This document shows, in pieces, positions 11,700 to 21,854 of a stretch of DNA of 64,000 nt (positions within the stretch are counted from its first letter, which is position 1; each line of letters opens with the position of its first letter). Below the pieces are notes generated by a model. That model worked only from the letters and a program-made list of their open reading frames with translations, was not told the DNA's origin and searched no databases. The stretch covers positions 1,332,289 to 1,396,288 of the forward strand of contig JAJEKV010000148.1 of assembly GCA_021234155.1 (NCBI GenBank), written 5' to 3'. The position numbers and the translations under genes were made by a program. Source of the DNA: Isoetes taiwanensis (taxonomy: Eukaryota > Streptophyta > Lycopodiopsida > Isoetales > Isoetaceae).

Positions 11700-12804
11700 T
11701 CATGGCACTACATGCATCCCCAAGAACATTTTTGATGGATCAAGCCTTTGAGCTGAACTGTTAAAGCCATGGCTTGAGCCTGCTAGGTCTGACTGAGATA
11801 TTATAGTTGAACAAGTGACACAATGAGAAAATGCTGGAACATATGGTAGTAAAGATCATAACAATGCAGGAATCAAATGAAAATCCAATAAATTGACGAA
11901 CCTGGCAAATCATGCTGACATGATTCGAAACCCTGATCATACATGGTACTGCCATGAACACCATATCTACTCATAAGACTCCAGCTTCAAGCATAGCTTA
12001 AAACTCAAAACCCTATATACCAGCCAAAGAAAGAGCCGCCAATTAAATCGTTATGGCCGCACAATATCCGTTGTTGCCACAGAGCCTGGCATGCTGCAAC
12101 AAATACTGAATAAAGATCAAGCTAGTACCAGGATCTACAGAGGTGAGCAAGCAAAATATATTTGTATTTTCCACAGGCCCAGTCTAATCCGGTAAAAAGA
12201 TAATAATATAGATGCTTGAACAAATAATAGCAGAACGTTCATTAATGGAAATCTATAAACTGGAAAAGAATTATAAACCATGGTCACTGCTCCTTTGAAC
12301 CATAGAACTATTTACTGTCATATAGTACAATGGTGATGTACATTCTTGCTATCCTATAATGTAATGCTAAGGCAGAGCCTTATGAGACAACCACGAAGAA
12401 AATCAAAATGAGGAATCGTACCTATAATTGTCATGTTTTTTGTCAAGTCTTTGGTTGGCTTGCCTTGTCTGAAGCTTCTACACTTGTGGCACCTGAATCT
12501 GTGCAAGCACCATCTCTATGCTTAAAAGTATGTCCCGGTTTCTCTGGCCCTTCTTAGATGTTATGCTCCTGGACAGATTGTGCAAAAACATTAGAAAAGG
12601 CTCCATCGCAGGTCACATATGCCCAGATATTAAGCGAGCAGCCTCACCAACTAACTCTATATGGCTCCCAGATAAACAAATCTTCTAGATGAATGGTCGT
12701 CTTAGCAAAAAAAACTCGGCCGATAGAAATAAAATAGCCATTAGAGATGCAAGACAGACTTACGCTCTTGGCATTCTAAAATACATAGTCATTAAATTTG
12801 AAAA
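11700..12804. other. Intergenic DNA with a weak minus-strand coding-like stretch
   Basis: Between about 12,420 and 12,660 the minus strand has two overlapping mostly open frames that could be a decayed exon. Neither frame was recognisable, so no gene is called. The split-direct-repeat element starts immediately downstream at 12,805. Confidence 0.4.
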
Positions 12805-12932
12805 GAATCGCATCGATCCGAGCCATCGGATCGCCATTCTGGGGAGGGACGAGCCACTATATCAGGCTCTTTCCCCTTCCGCACCGGTTATCGGCGTCTT
12901 CTCACAGCAGCTTCCTTCCTTCTCCAAGCTTC
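12805..12932 (+). repeat. Split direct repeat block A1
   Basis: The block starts GAATCGCATCGATCCGAGCC and contains CTTTCCCCTTCCGCACCGG and the tract CAGCAGCTTCCTTCC. It matches 18,043-18,171 over its whole length, with a handful of substitutions and one 1-base indel. Confidence 0.85.
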
Positions 12933-13030
12933 AATCCTCCTTTGTCAATTCTTGTTCCCAATTACCTCAGCAGCTTCCTTCCTTCTCCGAGCTTCAATCC
13001 TCCTTTGTCAATTCTTGTTCCCAATGACCT
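12905..13030 (+). repeat. 63-bp tandem duplication at the end of A1
   Basis: The 63-bp block beginning CAGCAGCTTCCTTCC is duplicated head to tail with about two differences. The A2 copy lacks this duplication, so it arose after the A repeats formed or was restricted to A1. Confidence 0.85.
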
Positions 13031-14109
13031 AATCGTCCTTCACTTCCTTCCCGATGAATCCACCTAATGCGGTCTGTTCATCATAGATCCAGTATTTCAA
13101 CTCCTTTCCGGTGCATCCACCATAATGCGGTAGGTTCATCAGTTTTTAGATGTCTTCCGCCATGTTTCGCAATACTCTGCTGGTTTTCTGCATGTTGTTA
13201 TAGCGATCCTTGGCAAGGTATGACGTATGGCTTTCTTCCCGATTTGCAAGGTATGCGGTATGGCTTTTTCCGTTTACGATGCATGCCAATAGTGAGGTCT
13301 GATTTCTCAAAAGGTTGCATGCTCATAGTCCTATTCCATGGAGGGAGATCGGCGAAATCTGAACTCGATTGTTTTGGGGTTGATTTTGCATGATATGGAT
13401 TTTACTTTCGATGCTATTTTGGCAAATTCTTTTGGTCCCCATTTTTTGTGCATTGGGGTTGCAATTTTTGTTGTCCAGAATCTCTGGCCAGTCGGTTCTG
13501 GTTCTACAGGGGGCATCCCTTTTATCCCTGGTTTGTTCGTGGGGCCTTCCTCCAAGCGTGACCTTTGCTTTCGGCACTATTAATTCACTTATGCGGGAAC
13601 TTAGCCAACATGCGGTGGCCCACATGCAAGGGATCGGTCTTTTTCGTTTTCCCTCAAGCTTTATTGAGACGGGGCCGGAGCTCTATTTCTTTGCATTTTG
13701 TGATTCCACAATGGTCTCGGGATTATGCTCGTTTTTGGTTTCTTGTAAAATGTGATGCAATTTCAGTTGTAGCTGCATTGGATTTGGGCAATCTTCTAAC
13801 CACGACCCAATTAAATCTTGGTTATTCTTTGCTTTATGTTTCTCTCTGTTCCTCCAAGTCCTCGATTGGGCTTAGTCACGGCTCCAATTTGGCTCTATTA
13901 AGTGGTTATTTTATTTGACTTCTTCTTTACCTCTTGATTCGACTCTTGGCTCCATGGAATCAATTTGACGCAATCAGCTCCCCGGCATTGTCTTGAATCC
14001 ATTGTTTTTAGTGCACCTTTTGGCCTTGTATTTCTTACGGATATTACCTTAACCCTCTTGGCATCCGGGACAAATCGTGTTTTGCCATTTGGATTCTTGT
14101 TTTCCACAT

Positions 14110-14300
14110 AGCATCAGGGCCGGATCCGGCTTCCTCCTTTTTTGGCTTGCCTCTGTATCAAACGTAGCCCGCCGGCTTGTTGGAAGCCCCCGCCCACTGG
14201 CGGGCCACGTGGACCAGCGGGGCCATCTGCCGGCTAGATCCGGTGACCGGGTCTAACCGGGCCGCCCGCCCGCCCGTTCACCCTCAGGGGGGAACGGATG
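14110..14300 (+). other. GC-rich island inside the YR element
   Basis: This segment rich in CCCGCC and CCGG (for example GGGCCGCCCGCCCGCCCG) contrasts with the T/C-rich surroundings. It might be a nested insertion or a promoter-like CpG-rich segment. No coding sequence was recognised here. Confidence 0.4.
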
Positions 14301-15459
14301 GGAGCATCCCGATTTAAAGGGTGCTCACCTTTTACACCCCATGGTTTTATATACCATTATCTAATTTTGCTATACATTGCCTTGTTAACTCCTTGGCGGG
14401 ACGTCGATCTTAACCCCATCCGCTTATTTTCAACCCGTAACCCGGCCACGTTCTACCCTAGTCTACTAGGTTGTTTATACGCGACCGAATTTAGTTGGAA
14501 CACGGTCTTGCCTCATACTAACCGGCTAATCTTTGCCCCATAAGATGCACCGGTATTAATTTTTTTTTTTCTGAGCCCTAGGGTCCTCGGGCATACATTT
14601 GTGGTTTTATGGTCCTAGTTCCTTACTCATCCAGGTAACTTAATGTCGGCTTATTGTTCTGTTTTCGTTATTCTTTTTATTTATGACTATTTCATGTTTT
14701 GATGCTAACCTTTGTTACAATGTTCTTCTTCTCAATTCTTTGCTAGGGTATATGCTATGGTTTTGCAATTTGGTTACCACGGTTTTGCCGTGATTACGGG
14801 TTTTCCATTTCCACGGTTTGTTATTTCGTTTTTTAATGTTGAGACTTACAATGTTAGGAGCAGCCATATTTTGGTTTTCACGTTCATCGTTTTTGAAAGG
14901 TTGTTAAATCTTTGCTTGTTTGATACCTTAAGCGGCGAGTTACGCTATTTGCGAGTTTTCTAGTTGCATTTGGCTTTGTTGATGAATTTTATTTGCTAAC
15001 ACTATGTCACTATGTTTTCATTTTCATTTGGCATATCCCTTCCCCTTTTTACTTTATGTTCGGGGATCATGTATGTGAATTGGATTAGGGGTGTTCCATT
15101 CCCAATTTTAAGCTATTTCCTTCCTTTATCCACCTTCACTTGGGTGTCCTTTTTTTTCTCGATGTTGTTTCTTCATATGTTAGCATTCCGGTCATGTATA
15201 TCTTGAATTCCATTTCTTCATCTCTACTTATGTTTGCATTTGCCTTTTCTAAGCATTATCTCTTGGTGCACTTGGTCATGGTCTTGAGTTTTTGTGTCGT
15301 CTTATCATTCACATTTTGCTTATTGGAATCCCCGATTCTATTAAGCTACTCATGTGACCCCTTTCTATTTGAGCCTCTTACGCTTCTCTCCGTTGATTTT
15401 CTATTTTGCAACCCTTTGTTTCTCAACCCATTCCGTTAATGCATCGTTATTTCCAGGCC

Positions 15460-15690
15460 ATGCATTATGGCCCTAGCTTTATTTATACTACGTCTCCGTC
15501 ATTGTATTTTCATTTGTCCTTTTCTCCTATATGGCTCACCCCTTGCACTCCACCCTGACCTAGTCACTCGGACCCCATTTTCTCCGTTTCCTTGGCCATA
15601 ATCTCACCTTTGATTACTTAAGTCTCATTTTTGCTCGATTTCCTGTGTTTCACCTTAACCTTCATCTCCATTTCCATCTTAATTTGCTCT
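15460..15690 (+). repeat. Internal direct repeat, copy 1 (pairs with 16,485-16,690)
   Basis: It shares TATGGCCCTAGCTTTATTTAT, the block TCATTGTATTTTCATTT, and ACCTTAATCTTCAT-like endings with the segment 1.03 kb downstream. Similarity is imperfect, with several indels, so the duplication is old. Confidence 0.65.
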
Positions 15691-16484
15691 TGTGCACCCT
15701 CACTCTCTTATTCCTGTTCCAAACTATTGCTCAGCTCTTATGACTCTCTTTGCTAGGGGCAACCCAGTCCTATTTGGCACCTTGTAGTCCGCCTTTGACA
15801 TTCTTCTCTTTGCCATGTTTTTTTGCACTTTGTCCTGTTTGCATTTGAGCGCTCTTTTACAACTTATTTATCCTTTGAAGCATATTCACCTCATTGGTTT
15901 AGACTTCATGTCGTATTTTCATGTCGCTCGTGCTCCGTGATTGCTTGATTTCCCTTCTGTCCCCTTGCCGATGCTTGCCTCTTGCCATTTAGACTGCTGG
16001 ACTTCAGACGTTGGTATACTTTGTTTTTATTCTCTGGTTTAGGGCATATTTTTAAGTCGGTCCTTATGCATTTGACATCTTGAAAATGGCATTAGAGGTT
16101 ACATTGGAGTTGTTTTTTGGGCAAATTGCATTTACGACATTGTTGGGTCTCTTATTTGTGTACTTATTCACACCTGGTGTCTAGTTTCCTATTGGGTTTT
16201 TATATTTTGGCGTTGTTCCTTCATGTAACCTATTTTGCTAGACGGCAAATTTCTACTTATCACGGTTTTTTCTTCCACCCGCTGGGTGACGCTTTTTCTC
16301 CACCTTCCGGCTTGCCGCTTCCCCGTCATGCATATTCGTTCAGCCTTCTCCTTAGGCGTTCTTTTATATTTTACTTTTCAACAGACGTTCTTCTTTTCTA
16401 ACATGTTCCTTCCGCTAGTCCTTGTCTTTTTTGTTCCTTTATCATGTCCACTACTGTGTTTTTGCTTGAGTATCTCAGACCCTC

Positions 16485-16690
16485 CATATGGCCCTAGCTT
16501 TATTTATAATCCGTCACTTTACCTAGTCATTGTATTTTCATTTATCCCTCTCTACTATCTTGCTTACCTCCTTGCACCCCATCTTGACCTTAGCAGTTTT
16601 GACCCTGATCTTCTTCTTTTTGGCTATAACCTCGCTTTTGACTACTTCACCCTCTTTAACATTAACCTTAATCTTCATTTCTGATTAATT
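16485..16690 (+). repeat. Internal direct repeat, copy 2
   Basis: Second copy of the 15,460-15,690 segment, in the same orientation and about 1.03 kb away. It lies just upstream of the recombinase region. Confidence 0.65.
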
Positions 16691-16854
16691 TTAGTTGGCT
16701 CGATTTATGTTGATTTACATTAACCTTCACCTTAATTTTTCCTCTTAACCTTGCTCTTGTTTGTTCTAACATGTCTACAACCTCTTTCATATTCATTCCT
16801 TCTTTTGCGTTATAATAGCGGACCATATGTGTGGCACTAGCTTTAGTACTGATA

Positions 16855-16955
16855 TGTCGCGGGGTTCCACATGATTTCGAGCTCGAGCTCGATGTTTTGG
16901 CGATCCTCTTCTTCTCACTCTCATTTGAGTGCTGCCATTGACCCGACATGTAGCT
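16855..16955 (+). repeat. Degraded second copy of the YR C-terminal end
   Basis: GCGGGGTTCCACATGAT, then TCCTCTTCTTCTCACTCTC and TGACCCG, match 17,866-17,950 in the same order about 1.0 kb downstream. Translation gives AGFHMI ... WRSSSSHS, paralleling the AGFYMM ... WRSSSSHS of the main copy. Confidence 0.6.
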
Positions 16956-16959
16956 CTTT

Positions 16960-17960
16960 ATGTTTTTCAAAAAATCTTTTGGGATGTTCTTTGTCAATTT
17001 GATTGAATTTAACATGGTTTTATATGTTGTTGTGTACACCCGGTTTGCCTCTCGATTACTTGCTCCTCGGGGAGGTCCCTTTGTTCCCTCGACTTTGCTT
17101 TTTGGTGTTTTCATGGCGCCCCTCTACTCTTCGACTTACATGGCTTTGTTCCGCGCTTTGTTGTTTGGTGCAGCCTCCATGCGTTTCTTATCTCCGGCTT
17201 CCCCCTTTGTTGTTGCCGCCTTTTTTGCCACTCTTCATTATTCTCATCTGTCGCCCTCGTCCATTACTTCGGCCTCTGCTGCAATATCCTTTTTTCATCA
17301 AGTTTTCAACTTGCCCTCCCCCGCTGTTCTTCCTTTACCATCCTTGGCTCGTCAGTCTACTTCTCGTGGAGCTCGTCCCCCTCGCACCGTGCTTCACCTC
17401 ATGCCTCAACATGTTCGCTCTATTGTTCTCCATTTTGCGCCACCCGCGGCCCCGTTCCCTTCTTTGGCCCGTGCTGCCCTCATCGTCCTTTCTTTTGCCG
17501 TTTTTTTACGCATCTCACGGGGCTCGCTCTTAACTGGCGTGATCTTTCTTTTTCGTTTATCGCATGTTGACATTTTTATCCGCCCGTTCCAAAGCGCGAT
17601 CAACTTGCCAGCGGTCATCACGGGTTCTTTAGCCCGTTTGACCGGCTTCACATGCCCGTCACTATTCTTCAGCGTTTGATCTCCACGGTTCTTACCATCT
17701 CCTCGATCCTCCGACAGTTCGCTCCTCCCCCTCTTCTTTGCGCCCTTTATCCTATTCGACTACCCGCTTATGGTGGAGGGATTGCCTTTTGGCTATAGGC
17801 TTGGACCCGTCTCTTTATAGTGCGCATTGCGCTTTCGTGTGGCGGCGGGGCCAAATTTGCCGCTTTCGCGGGGTTCTACATGATGCGGCTTCGTGCTCCG
17901 CGACGCTGGCGTTCCTCTTCTTCTCACTCTCGCTTCGTTGCCCGTGACCCGTCTCAACAT
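16960..17960 (+). pseudogene. Tyrosine recombinase (YR) of the split-repeat element
   Basis: The plus-strand frame from about 17,180 reads like a YR core-binding (SAM-like) domain: SPSSITSASAAISFFHQVFN, then LPSPAV and RGARPPR. The catalytic domain follows with ARAALIVLSFAVFLRIS, where the Arg near 17,509 corresponds to the box I Arg. After a frameshift, PLSYSTTRLWWRDCLLAIGL and DPSLYSAHC give the HxxR-type box (His at 17,825; the Arg spacing is disturbed). After another shift comes AAFAGFYMM ... RRWRSSSSHSRFVARDPSQ, the AG...GRW...Y region. The nucleophile position is Phe (TTC at 17,934-17,936) where Tyr is expected. It would cut and rejoin DNA through a 3'-phosphotyrosyl link; this copy is dead. 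A degraded duplicate of its end lies near 16,850-16,950. Confidence 0.8.
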
Positions 17961-18012
17961 TGGGGTGTCCCCGCGGTTGGGCTTGTAGTTAGGAAGTTCT
18001 CACGGTAGTCGG

Positions 18013-18042
18013 CGGTTTTGTGTCTATTGCGAGTTCCTTCCC
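18013..18042 (+). repeat. Split direct repeat block B1
   Basis: Thirty bases beginning CGGTTTTGTGTCTATTGC, repeated at 19,053-19,082 with two mismatches. The block abuts A2 with no spacer. Confidence 0.8.
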
Positions 18043-18171
18043 GAATCGCATCGATCCGAGCCATCGGATCGCCATTACAAGGGAGGGGCGAGCCACTATA
18101 TCGAGCTCTTTCCCCTTCCGCACCGGTTATCGGCGTCTTCTCACAGCAGCTTCCTTCCTTCTCCGAGCTTC
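18043..18171 (+). repeat. Split direct repeat block A2
   Basis: Second copy of block A, starting GAATCGCATCGATCCGAGCC at the B1 junction. It diverges from A1 just after GAGCTTC. Confidence 0.85.
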
Positions 18172-18286
18172 CCTCCCTTCCCCCACCTTTCGGGGGACCG
18201 CGTCTGTTTCATGTTGTTCACTTTGCATTTACTATAATAATGTTTTTTGCGTCACTATCATGTCATTTGTCATATGTTGTTTTTAT

Positions 18287-18475
18287 TTCCACCTTGAGGG
18301 TGATGCTATTGATTTCCACCTTGAGGGTGATGCTATTTTTTCCACCTTGAGGGTGATGCTATTTTTTTCCACCTTGAGGGTGATGCTATTTTTTCCACCT
18401 TGAGGGTGATGCTATTTATTTCCACCTTGAGGGTGACGCATACTTAATTTCCACCCGCTGGGTGATGCTTTTTCC
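18287..18475 (+). repeat. Tandem array of about 27-bp units (CCACCTTGAGGGTGATGCT)
   Basis: Six copies of CCACCTTGAGGGTGATGCT or its GACGC variant lie between 18,289 and 18,441, followed by a diverged seventh (CACCCGCTGGGTGATGCT). The same diverged form occurs at about 16,275 inside the element. Each unit has a small inverted core. Confidence 0.9.
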
Positions 18476-18681
18476 CCTTCTGGATGCTGATTTTATTTTG
18501 CTCTTCTTTGCAGGGGTTGATTGTGCGGCTTGCCTTGTCCATGCCATGCATGTTAGTTCCTTCTAACCATTTACGGGTATTTTTGGGGTTCTTTTGAGCT
18601 GCTGCAGGTTTTTTGCGGTCGTTTGGGGGTCCTGCTTTTTCGACTCCGCCATCGACATGTCTCCTTCGTCTCTCCGGCGTC

Positions 18682-18846
18682 CGCCATCTTCTGGGGTCTT
18701 GCTAGATTGGTGTTCGCCAGCACATCATCTTTTTCGGTTCTCCAGGCAACACATTCGGGGCTTCTGCCGTCCTCTAGGGTCTTGCTATTTTTGGGTTCGC
18801 CGTCCCTCCATCTTCTTCGGTTTTCCAGGCATCACATTCAAGGTTG
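18682..18846 (+). repeat. About 83-bp tandem duplication
   Basis: The blocks TAGGGTCTTGCTA/TGGGGTCTTGCTA, TTCGCC, TTTTCGGTTCTCCAGGCA and ACACATTC recur in the same order about 83 bp apart. Confidence 0.7.
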
Positions 18847-19052
18847 TTGGCGACCATTTCTCATTAGGGTTTTCCTCGAAAACTCGAGAGGGCGGGGTTT
18901 TTTTATCCCGGTGAGAAGTTGTCGCCATTACCCTTCTATGTTGCATGTGCACATTTCTTTTATGGGGTAGTCCGATATTGTTCCTATGGTCGGCTACCTC
19001 TCTATTCTTCAAACCATTGTATACTGCTGCTGTGATGAATGACAAGCCGGCC

Positions 19053-19082
19053 GGTTTTGTGTCTATTGCAAGTCCCTTCCCA
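19053..19082 (+). repeat. Split direct repeat block B2, right end of the YR element
   Basis: Second copy of block B (two mismatches to B1), followed at once by GAAT, the four bases that open block A. Confidence 0.75.
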
Positions 19083-20046
19083 GAATGAGGCTTAGTAGTA
19101 AAAATGTTGCTCAAGTTGAAACATTTTCCCCCAACAGGTTGAAATAATACAAACCATGAAGCATGAACTCAAGAGCCAAATCCAATTCTAGAAAAGGAAC
19201 AGCAAAATGTACCAACCCAGAAGCAAGCTTCAATGACTTGCTGCACTCCAAAAGAAAGCATCTAGGTCTATGAACACTTGACTTTAGCTTTCAATAAACT
19301 AATTAGAAGATAGAAAACCATAAACAATTACTATAAAAAGCCAAAAGGCTGTATAGGCATAAAGAAGTGAAAGCCATCCATTTCATTTGCTATCCTACCT
19401 CACCTTATCTTCCTCCAAGCATGCCTGGACTCTGAGCCAATATCGTGTTTGACTTCAAACAATGAGTATAATGACGACCATGTTCGAAACAAATCTTGCC
19501 CTCAACTTGATCTTGCAAAAGAAAGAAAGAACCTGATCAACCTATCTTGCTCTAAAAGAAAGAACTAATTTGTCAAGGAAATAGCAAAATGCTGGAGCTA
19601 GTTCAAAATATTGAATTCTAGTATTATTAGATCTATAATACAAAGCACGGATAAATAAATCTCATCTTAGATTCTCGCCCCAACAAAGCCAGTTGACTGA
19701 AACCGATAAGCTAAGGCAGATTAAACAGGGTAATTTGAACTGGATGCAGCCTGCAATAGATACATCAAAGACAAATTGCTATCTTAAATGTCTTACATCT
19801 AACAGATAAAGTGATGCCATACTTTAATAAAAAAAAAAACTTGTACATCTATGCAAGACCCATTCAAGACATAAAAAAATGGAAATGAGCATTGAGAATG
19901 AATAAACTAACTGTCAATAACCGAGCAATTTCATCAATTTATAACTACCAAAAGCTGACAGTCTTGCATGCTAAGGAACTTTTAATCTCTGTTGCAAAGA
20001 AATATTTTAAGGGAAGAAGTAGATTGAGTTAAAGCTTGTTTTATAC
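19083..20046. other. AT-rich DNA, no gene seen
   Basis: No coding or structured feature could be supported. Confidence 0.5.
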
Positions 20047-20585
20047 CTAAAGAGAATAAGGACGTTCCCAATCTGCCATCTTCAGTGGCCATGGAATTGC
20101 CTCTTCTATGCCCCTAACCGTCCATGTTCCTGTAATTTGTATCTGTATGCTGGAGACCACTGCAATAGAATCAAGTGCTCCTGCAAAGAGGTAATGCCCT
20201 ACGTCAACGATTCTTTCTATTAAAATTAATCCTCTCTTCCCAAATCACAAACCTCAAATTTCTCCCAGAGAAGGGAAAAAAAAAAGGAAACCGTGATGCA
20301 ACTAATAGACCATCAAAATAGAAATGCTGCTGCCCAAAGCACCCAAAATCTGGGGATGTTCTCGTTTCTGGCGATCATCTGAATGATCTGAGGCGCCAAT
20401 ATAAGTTTTCCAAAGAGATAGGCATGGCGCCGTAATGTAAGATAGAAAGCTAATCTCTCAATTCTAGCCAGAAACAAAGCTTTGAGCATATCTACCATCG
20501 CCGCCTGAGCAGAAAATCCAAAAAACTCCAAATTCCAGAGTAAACTCCATAGGAGGCATTTGGGTATGTTGAGCTTTTGTGGCAT
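20047..20585 (-). other. Possible fragment of an unrecognised minus-strand gene
   Basis: An ATG-started frame (20,585 down to 20,313) of 90 codons holds two hydrophobic stretches. Further down the strand, TTTGCAG at about 20,181 looks like a splice acceptor in front of a 43-codon open stretch ending GTWTVRGIEEAIPWPLKMAD and WERPYSL, with a stop at 20,047. A second frame over the same stretch is also partly open. I recognise no family. This may be part of a real gene or chance. Confidence 0.2.
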
Positions 20586-20869
20586 GCATGTACGACACCT
20601 GCGATCATCCCAAAAAGGAATCGTCCACAGTCGGACCCTCTTCTCGAAATCATACCAACGTATGAAGATCTAGCCGTCTCCTCAGGCTCACAGGTGAAGA
20701 AGGGCAATCCGAACCCTAATTTTTGGTCCAGTATTTCTTTTTTTTTCATCTCATTTTTGGTTCATCTGGAAAAAATTCCGGCAAACAAAAAACCCCAAAC
20801 CATAGCAAAATAATCTAAAGAAAAAATCTAAAAAGTTTTTGGGGTGTCGGAAAAACCAAATTTAAACAA

Positions 20870-20887
20870 TAGATAGATAGATAGATA
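20870..20887. repeat. (GATA)n microsatellite
   Basis: Five TAGA units in a row. Confidence 0.9.
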
Positions 20888-21130
20888 ACCCATATTTTGT
20901 TGCATAATAAGCACAATTTCATTATAATGGGAAATTTTTAGTAAACTGAAATTTTCTTATTGTAGACTTTATGCGGGGTTGTATACACGTGTACAGTACC
21001 CATGTATTAACACATATGTTGTGTGCACTACATACAGTATCATACACCAACTTCCAAACACAATATGTATGAAAGATAGCAAAGGTTACTGGAGACCACA
21101 GTAGTATGGTCAGCCCCTCCCCTGCGAGGT

Positions 21131-21544
21131 CTAACACATGCAGCCTGTTGTATCCCACCAGGTGGGGTACCTAGACAATATAAAAAATAATTCTAAATAA
21201 TCAATGTTACGGATGAAGAGTGGACCATACTCCATAAACCTTTCGTACTCGTTGTAGTACATGTTAATAAGGCCCCACATGAAGGGTTTAGGGGTTTCAA
21301 GAATGAACTCTGGTATGTATTGATCCAGAGAGTGTGCATAATAACCAAAATAAAGCACCACCCTCAACTGGTTCAGCCTCTCATCCAGATCAATAGGAGG
21401 TTCAAGAATTCCCACTAATGTAAGTCTCCTCCAACATTCAGATGGATTAATTTCCCTCCGTGGTTCATGACCACAAGGAAATCGCTTGAGAATAAAGTTG
21501 ATCAAATCCCTTGCAAGCTCCTTGGTGGGACTGTGGCGCAACAT
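21131..21544 (-). CDS. Unrecognised 137-codon ORF downstream of the second DUF7869 relic
   Basis: An ATG-started frame with realistic amino-acid composition. It begins MLRHSPTKELARDLINFILK and contains RRLTLVGILEPPIDLDERLN and a tyrosine-rich centre. It lies on the same strand as, and about 0.6 kb downstream of, the DUF7869 relic at 22.1-23.3 kb, separated from it by two minisatellites. It may be a second protein of that element or an unrelated domesticated fragment. No domain is recognised. Confidence 0.35.
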   Translation of the reverse strand: MLRHSPTKELARDLINFILKRFPCGHEPRREINPSECWRRLTLVGILEPPIDLDERLNQLRVVLYFGYYAHSLDQYIPEFILETPKPFMWGLINMYYNEYERFMEYGPLFIRNIDYLELFFILSRYPTWWDTTGCMC

Positions 21545-21659
21545 CTACTCCAAGAAATGGTCAAATAACTCACCTTGAGTCGGCCGCAAAGAATGCCTGG
21601 GGCATGCTTGCAGGCTTTCTGGAGTAGCCCAGGGAGTGTCGGAGATTAATCATTTGCAA

Positions 21660-21820
21660 AAGCAAACAAGGAGCAAGGAACACCGAACATGGGGCAAGGA
21701 ACAAGGAGCAAGAAGCAAGGAACACGGAGCAAAGAGCAAGGAACACGGAGCAAGGAGCAAAGAACACGGAGCAAGGAACAAGGAGCAAGGAACACGGAGC
21801 AAGACAAGGGTGAGAAGAGA
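21660..21820. repeat. Minisatellite of GGAGCAAGGAACAC-type units
   Basis: About ten to twelve copies of a 13-14 bp GAGCAAGGAACACG unit. They produce artificial open frames on both strands (Arg-Ser-Lys-Glu repeats one way, Cys/Leu-rich the other). Confidence 0.9.
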
Positions 21821-21854
21821 AAGCAAGGTGAAACAATTTATAGCTGCGGATCCA

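Larger units (their letters stand above)
12805..19082 (+). mobile_element. Tyrosine-recombinase element with split direct repeats (DIRS/Ngaro/PAT-like order)
   Basis: A 128-bp block (A) begins at 12,805 and recurs at 18,043-18,171 with few differences and one single-base indel. A 30-bp block (B) ends at 18,042, directly abutting the second A, and recurs at 19,053-19,082. The order is therefore A1 - interior - B1 A2 ... B2, the split direct repeat layout known for Ngaro, VIPER and PAT-type YR retrotransposons. The interior encodes a decayed tyrosine recombinase upstream of B1, where it belongs in such elements. GAAT follows the outer junctions: it is the first four bases of A1 and A2, and also the flank just after B2. 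No reverse transcriptase was recognised, so whether this was an autonomous YR retrotransposon, a derivative or another YR element is open. The plus strand is strikingly pyrimidine-rich from 13 to 19 kb. Confidence 0.75.

Noticed and set aside
13323-13625. Minus-strand frames of 74-100 codons inside the YR element
   Set aside because: The purine-rich minus strand of a pyrimidine-biased element has few stops. No domain is visible, and the recombinase is on the other strand.
16668-17114. 148-codon minus-strand frame with a basic composition
   Set aside because: It is antisense to the recombinase region and its degraded twin; it owes its length to strand bias.
12805-19082. Interpreting the A repeats as LTRs of an ordinary LTR retrotransposon
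   Set aside because: No gag-pol motifs and no target duplication were seen. B1 directly precedes A2 while its twin lies at the far end, and the coding relic is a tyrosine recombinase, not a DDE integrase.
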